This document shows positions 38,633 through 48,117 of a DNA stretch of 64,000 nt, piece by piece (position 1 is the stretch's first letter; every line of letters begins with the position of its first letter). Made by a program: the position numbers and the translations under genes. Source of the stretch: Acidovorax sp. 1608163 (GTDB taxonomy: Bacteria; Pseudomonadota; Gammaproteobacteria; Burkholderiales; Burkholderiaceae_C); NCBI RefSeq assembly GCF_003669015.1, contig NZ_CP033069.1:3668501-3732500 (forward strand), written 5' to 3'. Under the pieces are notes generated by a model. It was not told the DNA's origin and searched no databases. It worked only from the letters and a program-made list of their open reading frames with translations.

Positions 38633-38732
38633 GGCATCCCCCTGAGCGGCTTTGCCGCTTCCCCCTTCTCTTGTGCTGCGCACATTAAGGGGGACGCTCC
38701 CAGCGCGGCGGGGCGGCCCTTGCGCGGGAGCA
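38633..38732. repeat. Multi-hairpin repeat element between trpA and accD
   Basis: Three hairpins lie in series: GAGCGGC/GCCGCTT near 38645; CCCCCTT (38661-38667) with AAGGGGG (38687-38693); and GCTCCCAGCGC with GCGCGGGAGC (38722-38731). From memory, similar CCCCCTGAGCGGC elements recur between genes in Comamonadaceae. It could attenuate trpA-to-accD readthrough. Confidence 0.5.
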
Positions 38733-38798
38733 CTGATCTTTGGACCCGTGCTAGCGTCAAGGCCGTGCCGCTGCCCCATTCTTACAGAGGAAAACACC

Positions 38799-39671
38799 AT
38801 GTCCTGGCTCGAAAAACTTCTGCCTTCCAAGATCCAGCAAACCGACCCCACCGAGCGCCGCCAGGTGCCCGAAGGGCTGTGGATCAAGTGCCCGAGCTGC
38901 GAAACGGTGCTCTACAAGGCCGATCTGGAACAGAACCAGAACGTCTGCCCCCATTGCAGCCACCACCACCGCATCGGCGCCCGCGCGCGGCTGGATGCGT
39001 TTTTGGACGCCGAAGGCCGCTATGAAATCGGCCAGGAAGTGCTGCCCGTGGACGCCCTCAAGTTCAAGGACAGCCGCAAGTACCCTGAGCGCCTGAAGGA
39101 AGCCCTGGAGAACACAGGCGAGACCGATGCGCTCATCGTCATGGGCGGCGCGGTCAAGAGCATCAATGTGGTCGCCGCGTGCTTCGAGTTCGACTTTATG
39201 GGTGGTTCCATGGGCTCCGTGGTGGGCGAGCGCTTTGTGCGTGGCGTGGAAACCGCCATTGAACAGAAGGTGCCCTTCATCTGCTTCACCGCCACAGGCG
39301 GCGCCCGCATGCAAGAAGGCCTGCTGTCGCTCATGCAAATGGCCAAGACCAATGCGGCGCTGACCCGCCTGGCCAAGAAGGGTCTGCCCTACATCAGCGT
39401 GCTGACCGACCCCACCATGGGCGGCGTGAGCGCTGGCTTTGCCTTTGTGGGCGACATCGTGATTGCCGAACCCAAGGCCCTGATCGGTTTTGCCGGCCCT
39501 CGCGTGATCGAATCCACCGTGCGCGTGACGTTGCCCGAAGGCTTCCAGCGGGCCGAATTCCTGCAGACCAAGGGCGCCGTGGACTTCATCTGCGACCGCC
39601 GCGAACTGCGCAACACCGTGGCCAGCAGCCTGGCCATGCTGCAGCGCCTGCCAGCCGACGCGGTGATGTGA
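38799..39671 (+). CDS. accD: Acetyl-CoA carboxylase carboxyltransferase subunit beta
   Basis: AccD with AccA transfers the carboxyl group from biotin to acetyl-CoA, starting fatty acid synthesis. The 290-residue protein has a zinc ribbon near the N-terminus ([10 protein letters not shown] and NVCPHCSHH, about 28-54). The carboxyltransferase fold follows with [25 protein letters not shown] and [18 protein letters not shown] ribosome binding site precedes ATG 38799. It closes the truA-trp-accD run. Confidence 0.97.
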   Translation: MSWLEKLLPSKIQQTDPTERRQVPEGLWIKCPSCETVLYKADLEQNQNVCPHCSHHHRIGARARLDAFLDAEGRYEIGQEVLPVDALKFKDSRKYPERLKEALENTGETDALIVMGGAVKSINVVAACFEFDFMGGSMGSVVGERFVRGVETAIEQKVPFICFTATGGARMQEGLLSLMQMAKTNAALTRLAKKGLPYISVLTDPTMGGVSAGFAFVGDIVIAEPKALIGFAGPRVIESTVRVTLPEGFQRAEFLQTKGAVDFICDRRELRNTVASSLAMLQRLPADAVM

Positions 39672-39707
39672 ATCTGCTGCCCCTTGCCAAAGGGGCATGC
39701 GATAAAA

Positions 39708-39771
39708 TTGCTATTAACTCAATAGCTGCCAGCACTTAATCCATAAGCGCTGGCAGCTATTTTTATTTAAA
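39708..39771 (+). repeat. Complete copy of the dispersed repeat after accD, probable terminator
   Basis: TTGCTATTAACTCAATAGCT, GCCAGCACTTAATCC, ATAAGCGCTGGCAGCTATT and TTTATTTAAA are present. The arms AATAGCTGCCAGC and GCTGGCAGCTATT pair, with a T run on the accD sense strand. It lies between convergent accD and the YggT gene. Confidence 0.85.
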
Positions 39772-39821
39772 CCCCCAGGTTTGCAGAGGTTGGTTACGCC
39801 GGCCGAAGCCGCGCTGCGTCC

Positions 39822-40385
39822 TCAAAACCGCAAGACCCCTGTCAACGCCGCCGCCTGCAAATGCCCCAGCACGATCATCGCGATCTGCAGCAGCACCAGC
39901 AGCACCAGGGGTGACAGATCGAGCCCGCCGATCAGCGGAATCACCCGCTGCACGGGCCGCAGCAAGGGGGCGCACAGGCGGCCAATCACATCGGCCATGG
40001 GCGAACGGGTCTGCACCCACGACAAGATGGCATGCACGATCAACAGGCCAATCAGGCCAGAAATGGCCACACGCATCAGGCCAAATGCCGCCATGAGTGG
40101 CACCACCGTGCCGGAGATCGCACCACCCGCAATCAGCCACAGCAGACCGTATTGCACTTGCTGCACCAGCAGCGCCCCCACCAAGCTCGACACATCCCAG
40201 CGCCCAGTGGGCGGAATCAGCCGCCGCAGCGGCAGGATGAACCAGTCCGTCAACGCAAACACCAGGGCTCCCACGGGGTTGGAGAACGGCACACGCTGCC
40301 ACTGCATGTAAAGACGCAGCAGGCAGGCCCCGGTCAGCAGGCCTCCAATGACATCAAGCAACAACGTAGCGATCTGGTAGAGCAT
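39822..40385 (-). CDS. YggT family membrane protein
   Basis: The 187-residue protein contains two YggT repeats, each with a pair of membrane helices and the RPVQRVIP/LPLRRLIPP motif. Helices lie at about 3-22, 36-52, 85-120 and 155-180. YggT proteins are inner-membrane proteins linked in some species to osmotic or K+ handling or cell division, without a settled mechanism. The ATG at 40385 fits the family length. It is divergent from the LON-domain gene. Confidence 0.88.
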   Translation of the reverse strand: MLYQIATLLLDVIGGLLTGACLLRLYMQWQRVPFSNPVGALVFALTDWFILPLRRLIPPTGRWDVSSLVGALLVQQVQYGLLWLIAGGAISGTVVPLMAAFGLMRVAISGLIGLLIVHAILSWVQTRSPMADVIGRLCAPLLRPVQRVIPLIGGLDLSPLVLLVLLQIAMIVLGHLQAAALTGVLRF

Positions 40386-40649
40386 GGGCGTGAGGGAATG
40401 AAAAGGCGCACCCAGCGAAAGTGGGCAGCGCCGTGGGATGATAGCGACCTGAGAAACTGTTCCTCGCCGTCTGGGGGATTGCGGCAGCCGCCCGGGCATC
40501 ACGCCACTCCACAGGGGGTGCGATGCACGCCCAGCCCCGGCCTGAGGGGCGCACCCGCTGGCCAGGATGCAACCCCTGCCCGCCTGGTGTGCGCGCCCGA
40601 TGCCGCCACCCAACGCAGACCACTTTGAGCAGCTTCCAAGGCCCTGCCC

Positions 40650-41285
40650 ATGACCCAAACGCTGACCCTCTCTTCCCTGCCCCTTTTCCCGCTGGCTTCG
40701 GTGCTGTTCCCCGACGGCCTGCTGGCCTTGCGCGTGTTTGAAGTGCGCTACCTCGACATGGTGCGCAAATGCCACCAGACCGGCGCCCCCTTCGGTGTGG
40801 TGTCACTCACCCAAGGCAACGAGGTGCGCCAGGCCGGCGCCCCCGATGAGCAGTTTCACGACGTGGGCACCCTCGCCATCATTGACCAGCTGGACATGCC
40901 CCAGCCCGGGCTGATCACCCTGCTGTGCCGGGGCACGGAGCGGTTTCGCATCACCCAGCGCAACCACCTGGTGCACGGCCTGTGGATTGCCAACGTGGGC
41001 CAGCTGGACCGGGACCTGAGCATCCCCATCCCCGACGACCTGAAGAAAACCGCCACGGCCCTGATGCAGGTGCTGCACACCCTGCACGCGCGCGATGCCC
41101 TCAACCCCACCGCCATATTGCCCACCCCGCAGCAGCTGGACGACTGCGGCTGGGTGGCCAACCGCTGGTGCGAGCTGCTGCCCGTGCCCATGGAGCTCAA
41201 GCAGCGCCTGATGGAGCTGGACAACCCGCTGGTGCGGCTGGAGCTGGTCGGCGACGTACTGGAACGCACGGGCATTGCGCAGTGA
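40650..41285 (+). CDS. LON peptidase substrate-binding domain-containing protein
   Basis: This 211-residue protein matches the N-terminal domain of Lon protease only: LPLFPLASVLFPDGLLALRVFEVRYLDMV and a later GLWIANVGQLD. The AAA+ and protease parts are absent. Stand-alone versions are common and of unknown role. Its stop lies two bases before the ATG of the polysaccharide dehydratase, so it is probably transcribed with that cluster. Confidence 0.9.
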   Translation: MTQTLTLSSLPLFPLASVLFPDGLLALRVFEVRYLDMVRKCHQTGAPFGVVSLTQGNEVRQAGAPDEQFHDVGTLAIIDQLDMPQPGLITLLCRGTERFRITQRNHLVHGLWIANVGQLDRDLSIPIPDDLKKTATALMQVLHTLHARDALNPTAILPTPQQLDDCGWVANRWCELLPVPMELKQRLMELDNPLVRLELVGDVLERTGIAQ

Positions 41286-41287
41286 GC

Positions 41288-43261
41288 ATGCAGGGCCTGG
41301 ACGACCGCGCGGTGCTGCAGCACATCCTCTCTTGGCCCCGCAGCACCAAGCGCCTGTTTGTGGCCGCGCTGGACGCAGGCATGGGCCTGTTTGCCATGTG
41401 GGTGGCCTTCACCCTGCGGCTGGACACTCTGCACTGGCCTGAGGGCAAGCAGTGGATTGCCTACGCCCTGGCCCCAGCACTGGCGTTTCCTATCCTGATG
41501 AACCTGGGGCTGTACCGCGCCATCTTCCGCTACACCGGCATTCAGGCCTTGCTCACCACAGGCAAGGCCGTGGCCATCTACGGCGCGGTGCTGCTGCTCA
41601 CGCTGCTCATTGGCAAGTGGGAGGGGATTCCGCGCAGCGTGGGCATTTTGCAGCCGGTGATTTTTCTGCTGCTGGTGGGCGCCAGCCGCTCGCTGGGCTG
41701 GCTGTGGCTGGCGGGGCGCACCGCGGCAGCCCCCCACCGGTTGCTGATTTACGGCGCGGGCACAGCCGGGGCGCAAACCGCTGCGGGGCTGGTCAGCGCG
41801 CGCAGCTACCACCTGCTGGCCTTTGCCGACGACGACACCAGCAAAGCGGGCCGCAGCATCAACGGTGTGCGCGTGTATGCGCCCGAGGCCCTGCCCGCCA
41901 CGGTGCAGCGCCTGGGCATCACCGACGTGCTGCTGGCGCTGCCCAGCGTGCCCCGCCAGCGGCGCCAGCAAATTATCGAAAGCCTGCGCCCGCTGCCGGT
42001 GCGCATCCGCACCCTGCCTGGCCTGACCGACCTGGCCAGCGGCAAGGTGACGGTGACCGACTTCCAGGACCTGGACATTGAAGACCTGCTGGGGCGTGCG
42101 CCCGTGGCCCCCGACCTGCCCCTGATGCAGCAACACATCGCAGGCCAGGTGGTGCTGGTCACCGGCGCGGGCGGCAGCATTGGCAGCGAGCTGTGCCGCC
42201 AACTGGCGCAGCTGGGCGCTACGCAGTTGCTGCTGGTCGATCACAGTGAATTTGCGCTCTACAGCATCCACCAGGAGCTGCAGGCCCTCGCACACCAAGG
42301 CGTGGTCCAGACCCAGCTCACGCCCCTGCTGGCCAGCGTGAACAACCCGCAGCGCATGGCCGAGCTGTGCCGCCTGCACCGCCCCGTCTGCATCTACCAC
42401 GCCGCCGCCTACAAGCATGTGCCCATGGTCGAGGCCAACGCGGCCGAAGGCATCCAGAACAACGTGTTTGGCACCCTGAACATGGTGCGTGTGGCGCTGG
42501 AGCAAGGCGTGGGGCACTTTGTACTCGTCTCCACCGACAAGGCCGTGCGCCCCACCAACGTGATGGGCGCCAGCAAGCGCGTGGCCGAGCTGGTGCTGCA
42601 AGCCATGGCCCACGCTACGCTGCCCCCCTTTTCAGCCCCACCTGCAGGCCCACAAGCCAGCGCCACCAACACGCCCTGGCGCAGCCCCACCCGTTTTTCC
42701 ATGGTGCGCTTTGGCAACGTGCTGGGCTCCAGCGGCAGCGTGATCCCGCTGTTTCGCCAGCAAATCGCGCACGGCGGCCCCATCACCGTGACGCACCCCG
42801 AGGTCACCCGCTATTTCATGACCATCCCCGAAGCCGCCCAGCTGGTGCTGCAGGCAGGCGCCATGGCCGAAGGGGGCGATGTGTTTGTGCTCGACATGGG
42901 CGAGCCCATCCGCATCCGCGAACTGGCCGAGCGCATGGTGACCCTGGCGGGCCTGACGGTGCGTGATGCACAGCACCCCAGCGGCGACATCGCCATCACC
43001 TTCACTGGTCTGCGCCCGGGCGAAAAGCTCTACGAAGAGCTGCTGATTGGCGACAACCCCCTGCCCACGGCGCACCCGCGCATCTTGCGGGCGCAAGAGG
43101 AGCGCTTTGACTGGGCCACGCTGAGCGCCCTGCTGACCCGCCTGCAGGCGGCTGCGCTGGCCAACGACCCCGACGGCATGCGGGCGCTGCTGCACACCCT
43201 GGTTCCGGGCTACCAGCCCGATCAGCCCGACCCACCCGAAGTGGCTGCGCAGGCGGCATGA
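41288..43261 (+). CDS. Nucleoside-diphosphate sugar epimerase/dehydratase (WbpM/PglF-like)
   Basis: This 657-residue membrane enzyme has four N-terminal helices (about 20-145). A first Rossmann segment (LIYGAGTAGAQTAAGL, near 155) and a short-chain dehydrogenase domain (VTGAGGSIGSELC, near 290) follow. The catalytic region STDKAVRPTNVMGASKR has Met where ordinary family members have Tyr, as in WbpM/PglF/FlaA1 UDP-GlcNAc 4,6-dehydratases. It likely makes a 4-keto-6-deoxy sugar nucleotide, aminated by the DegT-type enzyme at 49454. It is the first gene of the polysaccharide cluster. Confidence 0.88.
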   Translation: MQGLDDRAVLQHILSWPRSTKRLFVAALDAGMGLFAMWVAFTLRLDTLHWPEGKQWIAYALAPALAFPILMNLGLYRAIFRYTGIQALLTTGKAVAIYGAVLLLTLLIGKWEGIPRSVGILQPVIFLLLVGASRSLGWLWLAGRTAAAPHRLLIYGAGTAGAQTAAGLVSARSYHLLAFADDDTSKAGRSINGVRVYAPEALPATVQRLGITDVLLALPSVPRQRRQQIIESLRPLPVRIRTLPGLTDLASGKVTVTDFQDLDIEDLLGRAPVAPDLPLMQQHIAGQVVLVTGAGGSIGSELCRQLAQLGATQLLLVDHSEFALYSIHQELQALAHQGVVQTQLTPLLASVNNPQRMAELCRLHRPVCIYHAAAYKHVPMVEANAAEGIQNNVFGTLNMVRVALEQGVGHFVLVSTDKAVRPTNVMGASKRVAELVLQAMAHATLPPFSAPPAGPQASATNTPWRSPTRFSMVRFGNVLGSSGSVIPLFRQQIAHGGPITVTHPEVTRYFMTIPEAAQLVLQAGAMAEGGDVFVLDMGEPIRIRELAERMVTLAGLTVRDAQHPSGDIAITFTGLRPGEKLYEELLIGDNPLPTAHPRILRAQEERFDWATLSALLTRLQAAALANDPDGMRALLHTLVPGYQPDQPDPPEVAAQAA

Positions 43262-43274
43262 CTGAACAGGTGGC

Positions 43275-44555
43275 ATGACCCAAGGGCTATTCAAAGCCAC
43301 CGCCACGCTGCTCACCGGCAGCGTGGCCGCCCACGCCCTGCCCTTGCTGCTGGGGCCCGCGCTCACCCGCACCTACTCGCCCGAGGCCTTCGGCCAGTTC
43401 GCCCTGCTGTGGGCCCTGGCCACCAATGTGGCCGTGGTGGCCTGTGCACGCTATGAATACGCCCTGCCGCTGGAGCGCGCCGAGCCCGAGGCCGCGCAGC
43501 TGATGGCGTTGTGCGGCCATGTGCTGGCTGCCGTGGGCCTGGCCACGCTGTGCGCTGCTGGCGTGCTGGCCTGGCGCAGCGGCATGGCCACCTACTGGCT
43601 GCTGCCACTGGCGGTGCTGGCCTTGGGGGCCACCCAGTGGCTCACGATGTGGGCCACGCGCTCAGAGCGCTTTGGCCTGCTGTCCAGCGCCCGGCTGGTG
43701 CAGTACGGTGGGGGCGCTGTGCTGCAACTGGCGCTGGGCTGGTGGGCTTTTGGGCCGACGGAGCACACCGCATCAACCGATGGCGCTGGGCTGTGGGGGT
43801 TGTGTGCAGGCGCCATCGCCACAGCACTACTGGCCGCCTGGCTGCTGGCGCGGCCGGCCCCGCTGGACGGCTGGGCGGCCTGCCTGCGCGCCCCGTGGCC
43901 CGCGTTGCGCGCCATGGCGCTGCGCCACCGCGACTTCCCACTGCTCAACACGCCCCATGCGTTTGTGGGCGCACTGCAAGACACGCTCACCCTGCTGGCC
44001 GTCACCGCCTGGTCGGGTGACGCGGCCGCAGGCCTGTGGGCCATGTCGCTGCGCTACCTGAAGGCCCCCGCCAGCCTGCTGGGCGGGGCTTTGTCGCAAG
44101 CGCTGTACCCCCGGCTGGTGCAGGCCCCCAACGCCAAGGCGGCGCGCCAGGCCGTGCACCACAGCATGCGGCTGTTGGCCGCCATCGCACTGCCCATGGC
44201 CGCCGTGCTGCTGCTGTGGGGGCCGGCCTTGTTCACCGCCTTTTTTGGCAGCCGCTGGGCGGGGGCGGGCGAGCTGGCCCGGGCACTGGCCCCCTACATT
44301 GCGCTGCACTTCATTGCATCGCCCCTGGCCGTCACCACGCTGGCCTGGAAGGCCCAGGCCTGGGCACTGCGCCTGGCGCTGGTGGGCCAGGTGGCGTTTT
44401 TTGCAGGACTGCTGACAGGCCTGGCGCTGGATGGGCTCACTGGTGCGGCCTGGGGCATTTCGGCCTCCATGCTGCTGTACTTTGGCTACTATTTTTGGGC
44501 CCTGGCCACCTGGAAGGACATCCCCCATGAAGGACGCGATGAAAGCCTGGCTTAA
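43275..44555 (+). CDS. Oligosaccharide flippase (Wzx-like, MATE/PST superfamily)
   Basis: The 426-residue product is almost entirely hydrophobic with about 12 predicted membrane helices. The pattern (LLLGPALTRTYSPEAFGQFALLW and SLRYLKAPASLLGGALSQALYP) is typical of Wzx flippases. These move undecaprenyl-linked sugars across the inner membrane. Its ATG follows the dehydratase by 13 bases and its end overlaps the next gene. Confidence 0.85.
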   Translation: MTQGLFKATATLLTGSVAAHALPLLLGPALTRTYSPEAFGQFALLWALATNVAVVACARYEYALPLERAEPEAAQLMALCGHVLAAVGLATLCAAGVLAWRSGMATYWLLPLAVLALGATQWLTMWATRSERFGLLSSARLVQYGGGAVLQLALGWWAFGPTEHTASTDGAGLWGLCAGAIATALLAAWLLARPAPLDGWAACLRAPWPALRAMALRHRDFPLLNTPHAFVGALQDTLTLLAVTAWSGDAAAGLWAMSLRYLKAPASLLGGALSQALYPRLVQAPNAKAARQAVHHSMRLLAAIALPMAAVLLLWGPALFTAFFGSRWAGAGELARALAPYIALHFIASPLAVTTLAWKAQAWALRLALVGQVAFFAGLLTGLALDGLTGAAWGISASMLLYFGYYFWALATWKDIPHEGRDESLA

Positions 44556-45177
44556 CCGCTGGCGCCGCCGCCTGTGGCAGGCGCTGTTCTACCGCATGGT
44601 GTTTGGCGAGCGCACTGCGCAAGGCACGCCCCTGCCCCACACCCGCATCGCGCCCAGCACCTGCATTGAGGGCGAAGAGGGCCTGCAGCTCGCAGACCAT
44701 GTGTTCATCGGCCACTTCAACTTTCTGGACGCCGCAGGCGGCCTGCGCATCGACGAGGGCGTGCAGATCACCAACTTTGTGAGCATCGTCACCCACAGCT
44801 CGCACCGGGCCGTGCGCCTCATGGGGCGCAGCTATGCGGCGCATGCAGGCGCGGCGGCTGCACGCCCCGGCTACCTGCAGGCACCGGTGCACATTGGCGC
44901 CTATGCCTTTGTCGGCCCGCACAGCCTGATCGAAGCGGGCAGCCGCATCGGCAAGGGGGCCGTGGTGTGCGCCTATGCCCAGGTGCGCGGCGAGGTACCA
45001 GACTTTGCCATCGTCGCCGGGCAACCAGCCCGCGTGGTGGGCGATGTGCGCACGCGCGATGCCGCCTTGCTGGCGCAATACCCCGAGATGCAGGCGCACT
45101 ACGCTGCCTGGGCTGACATGCTGCCCACCTCGCCCGTCCCTGCATCCACACCCACGCCACCTTCTGATCGCGCCTGA
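44527..45177 (+). CDS. Left-handed beta-helix acyltransferase (hexapeptide repeat family)
   Basis: The 216-residue protein has hexapeptide repeats from about residue 40 to 175 (LADHVFIGHFNFLD, RIDEGVQITNFVSI, APVHIGAYAFVGPHSLIEAGSRIGKGAVV). It includes the THSSH pattern often seen in O-acetyltransferases acting on sugars, and ends IVAGQPARVVGDV. It would acetylate or otherwise acylate a residue of the polysaccharide. The start at 44527 overlaps the flippase by 29 bases; 44539 is an alternative. Confidence 0.82.
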   Translation: MKDAMKAWLNRWRRRLWQALFYRMVFGERTAQGTPLPHTRIAPSTCIEGEEGLQLADHVFIGHFNFLDAAGGLRIDEGVQITNFVSIVTHSSHRAVRLMGRSYAAHAGAAAARPGYLQAPVHIGAYAFVGPHSLIEAGSRIGKGAVVCAYAQVRGEVPDFAIVAGQPARVVGDVRTRDAALLAQYPEMQAHYAAWADMLPTSPVPASTPTPPSDRA

Positions 45178-45178
45178 C

Positions 45179-46261
45179 ATGCCCCCCATCCACCTGTGCC
45201 TGCTGGGCGATGCCACCAGCCCCCATATCCAGCGCTGGGCGCGCGAGATGCAGGGGCGCTGCTACCGCGTGTCGCTGGTCACTGCGCGGCCCGCGCCCAT
45301 CGAGGGCGTGGGGCAGCATGTGCTGCGCCCGGTGCGCCGCTCGGCCCAGTGGCTGCTGCGCGCGGGCGAGACACGCCGCGCTGTGCAGGCCCTGGCCCCC
45401 GACATCGTGCACGCGCACTACACCACCTCCTACGGCTACCTGGGCGCACGCTGCGGCCGCCACCCGCTGGTGATGACCGCCTGGGGCAGCGACTTGCTGG
45501 TAACGCCGCACACCAGCCCGTGGATGCGCTGGCTCACCAGCTGGACGCTGCGCCGCGCTGACCTCATCACAGGCGATTCGCAAAGCCTGGTCGATGCCGC
45601 GCACAGCTACCGCCCGCGCGCTGCAGTGCACTGCATCCACTGGGGCGTGGACCTGGCGCGCTTTGCGCCTGCGCCGTGGCAAGCCAAACCTGGCTTTGAG
45701 ATCGTGAGCCTGCGCTCGTGGGAGCCCAACTACAACATCGCCACCATCATCGACGCCGTGGCGCACCTGCGGGCCAAGCAACCCGCCGTGCCAATGCACC
45801 TGCACCTGCTGGGCGGCGGCAGCCTGGAGGCGGCCCTGCGCGAGCAAGTCGCCCGGCTGGGCTTGGGCGAGGCAGTGACCTTTCACGGGCGGCTGGACGA
45901 CGCAGGCATGGCCCGTGTGCTGGCGCGGTGCAAGGTCTCAGTGTCGGTGCCCACGCAAGATGCCACCTCGGTCTCGGTGCTCGAAAGCATGGCCTGCGGC
46001 CTGCCCGTGGTGGCCACCCCATTGCAAGCCAACGCCCATTGGCTGCCAGCCAAATGGCTGGTGCCCGCACACGACAGCAGCGCCCTGGCACACAAGCTAG
46101 CCACCCTGGCACAAAACGACGCCGCAGCCCATGCGGCAGGCCAGCGCAATGCCCAGCGCATTCAGCAAGAGGGCGACCGCGCTGTGCAAATGGACCGCAT
46201 GGATGCGCTGTACCGTGGGCTGCTGCAGCGTCCTGTAACCGGCATCGTCAACACCAAATAA
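45179..46261 (+). CDS. Glycosyltransferase family 4
   Basis: The 360-residue GT-B enzyme has an N-terminal acceptor domain and a C-terminal nucleotide-sugar domain with HWGVDLARFAP, LLGGGSLEAALREQV and SVLESMACGLPVVATPLQAN. These place it in GT4. The sugar and linkage cannot be read from sequence. Its ATG follows the acyltransferase stop directly, and a repeat copy separates it from the next gene. Confidence 0.88.
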   Translation: MPPIHLCLLGDATSPHIQRWAREMQGRCYRVSLVTARPAPIEGVGQHVLRPVRRSAQWLLRAGETRRAVQALAPDIVHAHYTTSYGYLGARCGRHPLVMTAWGSDLLVTPHTSPWMRWLTSWTLRRADLITGDSQSLVDAAHSYRPRAAVHCIHWGVDLARFAPAPWQAKPGFEIVSLRSWEPNYNIATIIDAVAHLRAKQPAVPMHLHLLGGGSLEAALREQVARLGLGEAVTFHGRLDDAGMARVLARCKVSVSVPTQDATSVSVLESMACGLPVVATPLQANAHWLPAKWLVPAHDSSALAHKLATLAQNDAAAHAAGQRNAQRIQQEGDRAVQMDRMDALYRGLLQRPVTGIVNTK

Positions 46262-46265
46262 CAAG

Positions 46266-46321
46266 AAAATTGGCCGCTAGGGCAATCAGATAAAGCGCTA
46301 GCAGCTACATAAAATATAGCA
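46266..46321 (+). repeat. Intergenic copy of the dispersed repeat in the polysaccharide cluster
   Basis: AAAATTGGCCGCTAGGGCAA, AAAGCGCTAGCAGCTAC and ATAAAATATAGCA are present. The left arm is degraded, with GGGC in place of GCGC. It occupies nearly the whole 63-base gap between two glycosyltransferase genes. Confidence 0.7.
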
Positions 46322-46324
46322 ACC

Positions 46325-47356
46325 ATGTTCACCCAACCCGCCCAGCCCCAGCTGCTCAGCGTCATCGTGCCCTGCCGCAACGAGGCTGCGCACATCGACG
46401 CCTTTTGCGACAGCGCCTTGCAGCAGCAGTTGCCCCCCGGCTGGCAGATGGAAGTGCTGGTGGCAGATGGCTGCAGCGACGACGGCACGCGCGAGCGGCT
46501 GCAGCAGCGCTGCGCGGCCGACCCGCGCTTGCGCTGGGTGGACAACCCTGGCCGCATCGTCTCCACCGGGCTCAACGCCTGCCTGCGCCTGGCGCGCGGC
46601 AGCGTGGTGGCACGGCTGGATGTGCACACCCAGTTTGCGCCCGATTACCTCGCCCAGTGCCTGGCCACGCTGGAGCGCACCGGGGCCGACAACGTGGGCG
46701 GCCCCTGGGTGGCCGAGGGGCGCGGCCCCATGGGCAGTGCGATCGCCACGGCCTTCCAGAGCCGCTGGGTGGTGGGCGGGGCCCTGTCGCGCAACAAAGC
46801 CTACGAAGGCCCCGTAGACACCGTGTACCTGGGCTGCTGGCCCCGCGCCACGCTAGAGCGGTTTGGTGGCTTTGACGAAACCCTGGTGCGCAACCAGGAC
46901 GACGAGCACAACCTGCGGCTGCGCCTGGGCGGTGCGCGCATCTGGCAAAGCGGGCGCATCCAATCGAGCTACCGCCCGCGCGATTCGCTGCGCCACCTGT
47001 TTGCGCAGCAGCGGCAGTACGGCTACTGGCGCCCCTTTGTCATGCGCAAACACGGCCAGCCGGGCTCCGTGCGGCAACTGGTGCCTGCGGCCTTTGTGGC
47101 GGCTTTGGTGGGCCTGCTCGCCATCAGCCCCTGGAGTGCCTGGCCACTGGTGGCCCTGCTTGCAGCGTACGGCGGCTATGTGGGCGCTGCTTCGGTGCTG
47201 GCCGCCCGCACTGCAGGCCAGTGGCACACCCTGGCGCGCCTGCCGGTGGTGATTGCAGCCTACCACGTCGCCTACGGCCTGGGCACCTGGCGTGGCCTGT
47301 GGGACATGCTGCGCGGCCGCCAGCCTTCGGCCCAGTTTGCGCGCATCACGCGCTGA
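46325..47356 (+). CDS. Glycosyltransferase family 2 (succinoglycan ExoA-like)
   Basis: The 343-residue product has a GT-A domain with [16 protein letters not shown] (11-26), [10 protein letters not shown], the metal-binding RLDVHTQF near 100 and the base region [12 protein letters not shown] near 195. Two C-terminal helices (about 255-300) should hold it in the inner membrane. It resembles ExoA-type enzymes of exopolysaccharide synthesis. Exact sugar is unknown. Confidence 0.87.
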   Translation: MFTQPAQPQLLSVIVPCRNEAAHIDAFCDSALQQQLPPGWQMEVLVADGCSDDGTRERLQQRCAADPRLRWVDNPGRIVSTGLNACLRLARGSVVARLDVHTQFAPDYLAQCLATLERTGADNVGGPWVAEGRGPMGSAIATAFQSRWVVGGALSRNKAYEGPVDTVYLGCWPRATLERFGGFDETLVRNQDDEHNLRLRLGGARIWQSGRIQSSYRPRDSLRHLFAQQRQYGYWRPFVMRKHGQPGSVRQLVPAAFVAALVGLLAISPWSAWPLVALLAAYGGYVGAASVLAARTAGQWHTLARLPVVIAAYHVAYGLGTWRGLWDMLRGRQPSAQFARITR

Positions 47357-47376
47357 AGCCCCTGCACGCTTTTGCC

Positions 47377-48117
47377 ATGAGCCCCACAGAACCTCCACAC
47401 GAACCCGCTGCCGTGCAGGCCCGCTACGCCCGGCGCAATGCGGTGGCCGACGCGCAGCACTACAGCCTGTACGCCAGCGCCTCGGCCCTGCAGGCCCAGC
47501 AAGAGCGGCTGCGGGCCATGGTGCAGCTGTGGCGCACGCACGGCTGGCAAAGCCTGGCGGGCCTGCAGATCACCGAAGTGGGCTGTGGCAGCGGCGGCAA
47601 CCTGCACGACCTGGTGCGCCTGGGCGCCCAGCCTCAGCACCTGCAAGGGCTGGAATTGCTGCACGAACGCGCAGCCCAGGCCCGTGCAACCCTGCCCGAC
47701 GCGCTGGCCATCCATGCAGGCGATGCCGCAAGCGCCACCATCGCCCCCGGCAGCCAGCAGGCCGTGCTCGCGTTCACCCTGTTCAGTTCACTGCTCGGTG
47801 CCGAATTTCGCACTGCGCTTGCGCAGCAGATGTGGCAATGGGTGGCCCCCGGTGGTGGCGTGCTGGTGTACGACTTTGTCGTCAACAACCCGCGCAACCC
47901 CGATGTGCAGGGCGTGCCGCTGGCCGAAGTGCGGCGACTATTCCCGCAAGCACAACTGCATTCACAGCGCGTCACGCTGGCACCGCCCGTGGCACGCCGC
48001 CTGCCTGGAGGCCTGATTGCGCCCTGCGCCACGCTGCTACCCTTCTTACGCACCCACCGCCTGACCTGGGCGGTGAAACCGGCCCTCAGTGCAGGGCCAG
48101 AAGCTTTACCGTCATGA
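47377..48117 (+). CDS. SAM-dependent methyltransferase
   Basis: This 246-residue class I methyltransferase has motif [17 protein letters not shown] near residue 65, the acidic LELLHER after strand 2, and a post-motif [13 protein letters not shown]. It may methylate the glycan end or a sugar intermediate. The ATG at 47377 is 20 bases after the previous gene and its stop overlaps udg (ATGA). Confidence 0.82.
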   Translation: MSPTEPPHEPAAVQARYARRNAVADAQHYSLYASASALQAQQERLRAMVQLWRTHGWQSLAGLQITEVGCGSGGNLHDLVRLGAQPQHLQGLELLHERAAQARATLPDALAIHAGDAASATIAPGSQQAVLAFTLFSSLLGAEFRTALAQQMWQWVAPGGGVLVYDFVVNNPRNPDVQGVPLAEVRRLFPQAQLHSQRVTLAPPVARRLPGGLIAPCATLLPFLRTHRLTWAVKPALSAGPEALPS

